Assembly: GCA_039707465.1 (NCBI GenBank)
Contig: CM077644.1
Coordinates: 197,691,962-197,755,961 of the forward strand
Origin: Rhabdophis nuchalis
Lineage: Eukaryota > Chordata > Lepidosauria > Squamata > Natricidae
Reading direction: 5' to 3'
Length of the DNA: 64,000 nt
The translations under genes and the position numbers were made by a program. Shown here piece after piece: positions 56,906 through 64,000 of this stretch. The notes beneath the pieces are model-generated. The model did not search any database. It was given only the letters and a program-made list of their open reading frames with translations, and was not told the DNA's origin. Within the stretch, counting starts at the first letter, position 1; every line of letters begins with the position of its first letter.

Positions 56906-59477
56906 GGTCAATTTGGGAGGAATAACAGTGAAGCTAAACCATATTATATTAAAACCCCAATATGATGAAACTGTGATCTCAAACTATTTGATTCAGATAG
57001 TGAACAGATTCATTTCTATTTACTTATTTTATCAGCCTTACAGACTGCTCCAGTCAGAACTCACTGACTGAGTATCATAAACCTAGTGATCTCTTGTCCT
57101 CTCTTGGTCCAGAGAAGAAGGAATCGAACTGCTTGTTGATTTCCAACTTGTGGCTGCAAACACTGGCTCCACTTTTCATGGACCTCTCTTCAATCTGCCA
57201 TCTTCTCCAGAAGTCTTTTGATTACAACTTTAGGAAGTGTGGAAGCCATCTATACCTTCCTTTTCTACCTTTCAAATTCGTAAAACATTTGGACTGATCC
57301 ATTTCACCCAAGCCCTTAGCAGACATGATGAATCAAGAATCAATTTCTCAAACAATTTCCTTGTAAGTTAGCAAGTTGGCAGAAATTTATAACGAAGAAA
57401 CAAGCGTCAAGTTACTAATTATGCAAACTCACTAGCATTATGGGAAGTTTGAAAAAAAAGATGTAGAATCTGTTGACTGTATTCTGCGCTTAGAATGTTA
57501 CACAGCAAATAATGTATTTAGCAATAGTATTTAGCAATGTATAGAAAAGGTTACTGGTTGGTTGTATAACAAATTGCAGCCTACCCAAGATAAATTCCTA
57601 GACACAATAGTCAAACGATATTCTGAACATTGTTTCTATCAGGAGGGTGATGTAAGACATTACATCTGGATTGATTTATTAGGAGAATTCTAGACTGATC
57701 AAATCCGCATGTATTTATCAGTAAGATAACTAATCTTGATTAGAAATGCAATGCAAAAATGTTACTTTCACTTATTCAGGGACTTTCTGGAAAATGGTCA
57801 GCAACTTTCCATTATAAATTACCCATAAAAATATATAGGCAACAGCAATCATGGTGTAGTTCTTGAAATCTTATCTAGCCTTTCCTGGCTGGAAAATTTG
57901 TCTTCAATATAAATGAAATTAAAATGGAAATTTTGAGGTACGGTTTTCTGAAAATATCAAGCTGACAAACTGCACTTGCACAGAGACGCAGTAAGACTGA
58001 ATTTCTTTGAAGTCTAAGACACTTTCTAGGCTAAAAAAATAGTCCCAAATTTGTGTCAGTTTGATTAGAATCCAACAGCAACTTTGTTAGAAGATCACTT
58101 TATGTTCAGTGAGAAATCATAACTTCTTATATTTGTCATTGTCTACTATTCTTCTAAAACTAATAAATGTGTTTTGGTAATTGAAAAATTGTGTCACTTT
58201 ATCAAATATGAAACAATGCCAGTTTCAAGTTGATCCTAGAGAAATAGATCCACATTTATAGATCTCTTTGCTCAAGTTCACATATAAAGTAAAGCAGTGA
58301 GACTCCTTGCTTGCCCTTACTTTCCAAATCCATACAAGGAATTACTTCCTGTGTTCTCCTCCAGCATTTAATAGAAATGTGAGAAGCTATGTATGTTATT
58401 ATTAGTATAAATAATTTTAGAAGATATAGAACAAAAGGCAGATATTCACATACTTCTCAGAGCTTCCTCATAATGAAATTGTCACAATATTATATACCAT
58501 CATTACAATATGGATTACATTCTCTTCTTTGCAAAAATAGAGCATTCTCTTTTGTCAAATGACAATATTAGCAAATGAGTACCACAAACATCAGGCTAGT
58601 TCTACTTTTTTGAACTCAACATGCCAGAGTTGAACTATATTTTAACAAGAGTATTCCTTGGCATGTAACCTATCTCTACAAAGCTTGTAAATGACAAGTT
58701 TTTTATTTCTATAAATGCAAAACAGAGAAGAACTTACATGTGTAGCTCATTAATTTCAGGTTAATTTTTTAATATTAAAATAGGATTTTTATTCAGAGCC
58801 TCTAGTCATAAATGAATTAAAAAAGAATACTTTTCTTTAAAATTCCTTGATTTTTTTGTTTTAGTTTTTATGTCCAACATGTGGTCTGCATCATTCACAC
58901 ATACGTAATTCTAACATTCTGAGTGAAGCTGAGGAAGATCTTGAAAAGCTAAGTTCATAATAAAACCTATTCTCAGTTTCTTTCACTAACATATGTCTAT
59001 GTGTAAACTGGCAGAGAAGAATTAAAAACTTCATTGTGTCATATAATCAGCATAATTCACTCATTAGCATTATAGTAACAGTCATTCTCAGTAGATATTG
59101 TTTTATCCATGTGTTGAGTCACTATCTCCACCACCACTATCTCCACCATCAATTATGCAGCAAGGAATCAAGTTTAAAAGGGGGCAATTTCACTGGCAAT
59201 TTCATTGGCAATTCTACTGAATATTTAGGTGTCGAAAATTATTTTGCATCCAACTTGATTGGATGTGAAAGAAACTTCATGCTTACTTATTACTAAACAC
59301 TAGAGAACAGGATACAATAGCTACAACAAGATGAATCCATTGAAAACAAAGTGATATAAAACAATATAAAAACATCAATCAGCGGTCACTGAAACACAAA
59401 AGCTTAAATGAATTAAAATGCCCAGATCACTTGTAACCCTTAATACTGTTACATGAGTAAGTAAGGATAATGATGGT
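56906..59477. other. Unannotated AT-rich stretch (2.6 kb)
   Basis: Nothing is recognised. Frames are short and without recognisable domains. Confidence 0.4.
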
Positions 59478-59705
59478 GGCACATTGGTTAGACTGCAGTA
59501 CTGCAGGCTACTTCTGCTGATTGCTGGCTGCCTGCAATTGGACAGTTCAAATGTCACCAGGCTCAAGGTTGACTCAGTCTTCCATCCTTCTGAGGTGAGT
59601 AAAATGAGGACCCAAATTGTTGGGGGCAATATGCTGACTCTGTAAACTGCATAGATAGGGCTATAAAGCAGTGTAAAGTGGTATATAAGTGCTATTGCTA
59701 TAATA
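59478..59705 (+). repeat. tRNA-derived SINE, second copy
   Basis: It is the same family as 7520-7740: GGTGGCACATTGGTTAGA head, GGTTGACTCAGTCTTCCA, TTGTTGGGGGCAATATGCTG, end AAGTGCTATTGCTAT. It is better preserved than the first copy. Confidence 0.8.
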
Positions 59706-61160
59706 ACAGAATACTGTGGTACTGATTTTTGTGAGTCTCACCAGCTGGATTTTAGGAAACCATGTCAAGAAAGAAGGGAACGGTATATAAAAATGGTAAA
59801 ATGATGTAGGATATTCCAAGTATAGGTATTATGTAAGTGCTATTTATAAATAATTTGCAGTTAAAATTAACAATGAAATAGCTAAATAGCTATTTAGTTA
59901 AATACTAAAATTACTTGAAACAAAAACCTCTGAATACAAAAAGATGAGAAATGTAATTACAATTGACTATACAATTTCTCTCTCTTTCCCTCTATAAATA
60001 TGCACTACATTTTTGAAAATAATAAGCAAAACCAGTGTGCCTGAAGAGAGTTTGAAAGGACTGATGACAGGATGTCATGGACCTACATTTTAACCCATTT
60101 TTCTGATTTTAACACTCTGCATATGACTAGATATGCACACGAGAACTGGGTACACAGGATAAGTGTAGAGACACATTACAGTGACCTATTAAAACACAAT
60201 TAAAAGATTGATTTTTGAACTAAATTTTTGTAGATCTTTGTAATTTAGAAGTGAATAGAATATATAACTGAGTGAATTCAATAGTTTATTGACCTTTTTA
60301 ATTTCCTTTCAGAATAAATGTATTATAAAAATTAGTTTAAACATATGCATGTTGGTTTATGACTAGAAAGAACAGAGAAGATAATTTTATAATATGTATC
60401 AATATGTACAATTTTTAATTAACTCTATTAATTTTATAGTGTTGCTTTTCATTAGCAGCAAATTTTAACTCTCCAAAGCATACCACCTAGGAACTTTAAA
60501 ATTGCCACAATTTTCTACATTACTGCATTGTAATTATTGTAATGGTTCTGTTCCTTTTCAGATATCCATGGCTAATTTATAACCTTATATTTTCTAATTT
60601 CTTGTATAAGCCTGAATATCCATAAAACAATGCAATGTCTGTTCTTTCAGGCTACATCTTCAAAATGTTCCCCAAAGACCTAGAACATCTACAGCTATAT
60701 TCTAACACCAATTACATTAAAAGAGCAAGGAAATGTTTACACTGAGGTTTGGAAAGAGATGAAATGTGGAGTCAGTGATTGTCCAGGCTCACAGACAACA
60801 TAGACCTGATGTTAAAAAATGAAGTAGCTCCATTACCACATCAACAAGTTGGTAAATAGTGTGGAATGTTTAAGAGTAAATTGTCTTGTGCATATTTATC
60901 TCAAATGAAATGTGTTTATTGGTGGATTTAAGTTCTAATGGAATACTAAAATATTTTAGTATTTTATTCCAATCACCAGGATATAAATGTATTAGCAACA
61001 TGAGAACATAGAAAGATCCTATCTGGATCAAACCATTGACACATCTTTTCATGGAGATCATGATCTATGCTGTGGCCCAGTCTGGTTAAATGGCCAATTA
61101 ATCCGTGTGTAGCTGTACACCTGCACACACAAACATGTACACACAACCACCGTATAACCC
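59706..61160. other. Unannotated AT-rich stretch
   Basis: Nothing is recognised. Confidence 0.4.
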
Positions 61161-61540
61161 CCTACCTACCTACCTACTGTATTTCTTCCTCTCTCCACCT
61201 ACCTATCTACCTAACTACCTACCTACCTACCTACTACATTTACCTCCCTCTCTCTGTCCCTCTACCTACCTACCTACCTACTGTATTTCTCCCTCTATAT
61301 ATATATATATCCCTCTACCTACCTACCTACCTACTTACCTACCTACCTACCAACCATATTTTTCCATCTTTCTCTTTTTATCCCTCTAACTACCTACCTA
61401 CTGTATTTTCCCTCTTTCTCTATCCCTCTACCTATCTATCTACCTACTGTATTTCTTCCTATCTGTCTCTATCCCTCTACCTACCTACCTACTGTATTTT
61501 CCCTCTCTCTCTCTCTCTATCCCTCTACCTACCTACCATG
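61161..61540. repeat. CTAC-based higher-order minisatellite
   Basis: Blocks of CTAC units alternate with TGTATTTCTCCCTCTCT-like spacers ending ATCCCT. About six to seven irregular units of 50-75 bp are visible. Frames across it (Thr/Tyr/Leu/Pro-rich) are artefacts. Confidence 0.88.
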
Positions 61541-61805
61541 CAGCCTCCTGGGACCAAAAATGGGCCATGTTGGAGTGTGCCATCCCCTATGCCTTGTTTT
61601 GGGCCTAGTAGGCCTCCATACAGCCCCCATACAGCCCCCTGGGACCTAAAATAGGCCACCAGGGAGTGTGCCACCCCCTGCGCCTCGTTTTGGGCCTAGT
61701 AGATATCCATATAGCTTCCTGGGACCAAAAATGGGCTACATAGGAGTGTGCTACCCCCATGAATAGTTTGGGGCCTCCTGGGACCATAAATGGGCCACCT
61801 GGGAG
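61541..61805. repeat. Minisatellite, ~80-90-bp unit, about 3 copies
   Basis: Units start CAGCCTCCTGGGACC and contain GGAGTGTGCCA and TTTTGGGCCTAGTAG. Copies start near 61541, 61632 and 61712, and a partial fourth begins near 61775. Confidence 0.85.
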
Positions 61806-61851
61806 GTGAAAACCTGAGAAGTACATATCTTTTATCTTTGTGCTGCTTGCA

Positions 61852-61972
61852 CATGACACACATGTGCCATCCACACAAAATCTATGTATTATTGCATCGG
61901 AAGTCCTTGGGAATATTGTGTGAAAATTTGGTTCCGATCGGTGCAGTACTTTCTGAGATTAGCGGCTTTGCA
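61852..61972. repeat. Direct repeat, copy 1 of 2
   Basis: It shares TGTGCCATCCACACA, TGTGTGAAAATTTGG, GATCGGTGCAGTA and GATTAGCGG in order with 62600-62712. The family is unknown. Confidence 0.8.
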
Positions 61973-62098
61973 CAAATTATTTTACATTTTTATTTATTTA
62001 CTAGCTTTGGCCTAGTTTGGTTAAATGAAAAAGTTGCTCCTCATAGACTCTCTCAGCGACCCCCTTCCTTCTCTGCCTTGGTTTCCCTTCCCTCTCTT

Positions 62099-62246
62099 AC
62101 TCTACCTACCTACCTACCTACCTACCTACCTACCTACCTACCTACCTACTGTATTTCTCCCCCCCTCTCTCTATCTCTTTACCTACCTACCTGCGTATCT
62201 TCTGTATTTCTTCCTCTATCCCTCTACTTACCTACCTACCTACCTA
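62099..62246. repeat. CTAC-based minisatellite, second block
   Basis: The same CTAC array and TGTATTTCTCC spacer as at 61161-61540. Confidence 0.9.
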
Positions 62247-62261
62247 GAGAGAGAAGAGAGA

Positions 62262-62395
62262 GAGGCTGCTGACTTGGCAGAGGCCTTGTTGGGGGGAGTT
62301 GGCAGAGGGGGGCAGGAGCAGGAGCAGCAGCAGCAGCGGAGGAGAGGCCGCTGACTTAGCAGCGGCCTTGTTGGGGGGAGTTGGTGGAGGGGGAG
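62262..62395. repeat. GC-rich tandem duplication
   Basis: The CCTTGTTGGGGGGAGTTGG block with its upstream GCTGACTT region occurs twice, about 83 bp apart, with a GCA-rich spacer. The overlapping frames (81-138 codons) are simple-repeat translations. Confidence 0.85.
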
Positions 62396-62599
62396 CAGTG
62401 GCAGAGGAGGAAGAGAGAGAGGCCGGTGAGGAAGCGACCATCGCAGATATGACACAGGCCACTCCACTGCTCGTGCAAGTGACATGAACTAAAAAGCGGC
62501 TGGGTGGGAGGGGCCGTGAAGGGGAGGGGGCAAGAGAGTGAGTGAGTGAGGGAAACACACAGAAGAGCTGAAGTTGTACATTCGGATGGCATGTACCTG

Positions 62600-62712
62600 A
62601 CACCATTGTGCCATCCACACAATCTGTACGTATCATTGGTGCTGCACTTGTAAGGAACATTGTGCGAAAATTTGGTGGTGATCGGTGCAGTAATTTCTTA
62701 GATTAGCGGTTT
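62600..62712. repeat. Direct repeat, copy 2 of 2
   Basis: It matches 61852-61972 with scattered differences and lies about 745 bp downstream in the same orientation. It also follows a CTAC array and GC-rich DNA, so a larger unit seems to be repeated. Confidence 0.8.
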
Positions 62713-62941
62713 TTGAATAAACTCATAATTAACTTTATAAACTCATAATTAACTTTATATATATATTTTCTTAGACATATGAAACCACCCACCACCCAAG
62801 CGGTTGAATTACAAAATAAGGAGAAACACAGTTATGACCAATCAGCATCAATCTACAAATCATGATGCAGCTGCACAGCCAATCAACCCACTCACAGCAA
62901 CAGAGTCAGCACTCTCTCCCCCCCCCCCAAGATTTAAGAAA

Positions 62942-63062
62942 GGGCGGCATCTACGCAGCCACAGACCGAAGCCTGAAGTGAGATCTTGCCGAAACGTTGC
63001 AAAGACAATCTCATTCTTACACGGGAAAACACCCGAATACAACAAGATCAGCATATATATTG
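62942..63062 (+). repeat. Penelope-like element end, family C, partial
   Basis: ACAGACCGAAGCCTGA is joined directly to AGTGAGATCTTGCCGAAACG and ACGGGAAAACACCCGAA. Relative to 63740-63860 the 5' side of the hairpin has been lost, but the GAAACGTT motif is intact (62991-62998). Confidence 0.55.
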
Positions 63063-63345
63063 GAAACAGTATGTCTCCTCCCTTAATGGGGCCCTAACAG
63101 GAAGTTGTGAAAGGTTGTGGAAGTTGTGGAAGTTGTGATGCAATAAGGTAGAGCCGGTTAGGCTGAATTGCTAGGCTTCTGCCTGAGATGCATTACAGCC
63201 CCAGTTCGAATCCCAATAAAAGGGTATGGCCAACTGATGAGAGCTAATAAGCTCGAAATAGATCTATCTTGGTCTCTCAAATTTAAATTTATTGATCTGC
63301 TCATAAAAACTAACACACATATCTAAAAAAAATTTACACAACAGA
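63061..63345 (+). repeat. Composite SINE unit: tail, tRNA-like head, body
   Basis: The tail (TTAATGGGGCCCTAACAGG, 63084-63102) leads into the head (AGAGCCGGTTAGGCTGAATT, then AGTTCGAATCCC as B box), then GGTATGGCCAACTGATGAGA, the GCTCGAAATAGATCTATCTT block and the CTCATAAAAACTAACACACA end. The head has A/B-box character but no acceptor stem, so it is not a tRNA gene. Confidence 0.78.
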
Positions 63346-63625
63346 ACTCATGGTTCTCTGTCTAGATCAGAGGTTCCCAAACTTGGCAACTTTAAGACTT
63401 GTGGACTTAAACTCCCAGAATTCTTCACCCAGAAGAGCTTTAAGAGAGCTTAAGCTCTGTTGGCTGGAGAATTCTGGGAGTTGAAGTCCACAAGTCATAA
63501 AGTTGCCAAGTTTGGGAACCTCTGGTTTAGATGGTCTCTGGTGATGAGCCGAAAGGCAGAGAAGGAAACAGTATGTCTTCTCCCTTAATGGGGCCCTAAC
63601 AGGAAGTTGTGAAAACAATTTATAT
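63346..63625 (+). repeat. SINE tail, split by a hAT element
   Basis: It is the same tail as 16840-16990: GGTTCTCTGTCTAGAT, the hAT element, then GGTCTCTGGTGATGAGCC and TTAATGGGGCCCTAACAGG. The intact version at 16876 shows how the sequence read before the insertion. Confidence 0.85.
63360..63532. mobile_element. Palindromic hAT-type element (157 bp) nested in a SINE tail
   Basis: The element body is 63368-63524 with ends CAGAGGTTCCCAAAC and GTTTGGGAACCTCTG, exact reverse complements. Flanks GTCTAGAT and GTTTAGAT agree at 7 of 8. The unoccupied site is visible at 16884, so both the event and its order are certain. It is the family of 56804 with a longer central loop. Confidence 0.95.
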
Positions 63626-63640
63626 ATATTTCACGGGTGT

Positions 63641-63865
63641 AGGTATGCTGGCATTGCTTGCTTCGGGTATTTTCCCGTGTATAAGGCATGGAAATGTTAT
63701 TGCAACGTTTTGACAAGATCTCACTTGTCATCGTCACTTGTCATCGTCACAGACCAAAGCCTGACGATGACAAGTGAGATCTTGTTGAAATGTTGCAATA
63801 ACATTTTCATGCCTTATACATGGGAAAATACCCGAAGCAAGCAATGCCAGCATATGTGTGTGTGT
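63641..63865. repeat. Large imperfect hairpin, Penelope-like family C
   Basis: The left arm (63641-63750) is the near-complement of the right arm (63755-63865). The right arm on the plus strand holds CTGACGA (63761-63767), one T, a 6-bp stem GACAAG/CTTGTT, then GAAA (63787-63790) and TGTT, so all core bases of a hammerhead are present. The left arm, read on minus, has GTGACGA and AAAA and is damaged. Confidence 0.6.
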
Positions 63866-63879
63866 GTATGTGTGTTTGT

Positions 63880-64000
63880 TAGTTTTATGAGCTGATCAAT
63901 AAATTTAAATTTGAGAGATCAAGATAGATCTATTTCGAGCTTATTAGCTCTCATCAGTTGGCCACACCCCACTGGGATTCGAACCGGGGCTGCAATGCAT
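63880..64000 (-). repeat. Composite SINE unit, reverse copy, cut by window end
   Basis: It is the reverse complement of the 63190-63320 unit: B box at 63975-63985 (GATTCGAACC on plus), the AGATCTATTTCGAGC block, and the GAGCTGATCAATAAATTT end. With the forward unit it brackets the hairpin as an inverted pair. Confidence 0.85.

Noticed and set aside
61161..62246. CRISPR-like alternation of repeats and spacers
   Set aside because: The spacers are themselves repeated C/T-rich sequence, the unit is a tetranucleotide array and the context is a vertebrate genome.
61067..62660. Frames of up to 195 codons rich in Tyr, Leu, Pro, Thr or Ser
   Set aside because: They are translations of CTAC, CT and GC-rich tandem repeats.
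63140..63215. Possible tRNA gene
   Set aside because: Box-like motifs are present but the acceptor and anticodon stems do not close, and the sequence is a SINE head repeated elsewhere.

Overview
The window looks like intergenic DNA from a squamate reptile, most likely a snake. It is AT-rich, carries many long simple-sequence arrays, and is packed with transposable elements: CR1-, L2- and R4/Dong-like LINEs, tRNA-derived SINEs, solo LTRs, many small hAT DNA transposons, and remnants resembling Penelope-like element ends. I could support no host protein-coding exon, tRNA or rRNA gene. The species call rests on recognising repeat types and is an inference.

The only complete gene is at the left. 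A full-length Ty3/gypsy-type LTR retrotransposon lies on the minus strand (999-5992). It has two 298-bp LTRs that read as identical, a perfect 5-bp target duplication (GAATA), a primer-binding site, a polypurine tract and one uninterrupted 1448-codon Gag-Pol frame. It is evidently a very recent insertion.

From 6 to 32 kb the layout is: a degraded L2-type LINE split by a solo LTR (8.5-9.8 kb); a LINE C-terminus (10.4-10.9 kb); a CR1 fragment (13.7-14.3 kb); a hAT transposase pseudogene (18.0-18.6 kb); hAT miniature elements at 7.3, 17.0, 19.4 and 26.5 kb, the last GC-rich; palindromic Penelope-like termini at 17.5 and 30.2 kb and single ends at 13.0 and 19.1 kb; and a young 5'-truncated L2 with an open reverse-transcriptase C-terminus (28.4-29.5 kb).

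From 32 to 56 kb there are further hAT elements (34.4, 38.3, 39.8 and 43.2 kb), SINEs (39.8-40.4, 41.6 and 42.6 kb), two solo LTRs (45.0 and 48.9 kb), two remnants of a LINE with a restriction-like endonuclease (44.6 and 53.8-54.3 kb), L2 3' ends, and simple repeats. From 49.3 to 53.8 kb I recognise nothing.

From 56 to 64 kb there is a textbook 94-bp hAT element (56.8 kb), a SINE (59.5 kb), a complex CTAC-rich minisatellite region (61.1-62.7 kb), and a composite of SINE units, a hAT insertion and a large hairpin (62.9-64.0 kb) that runs off the window.

The most unusual signal is that three different palindromic repeat families share one small fold: CTGANGA, one nucleotide, a 6-bp stem with a 6-nt loop, then GAAA. 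This is the hammerhead ribozyme core, a motif reported in Penelope-like retroelements. Two copies (17566 and 63761) retain the core bases.
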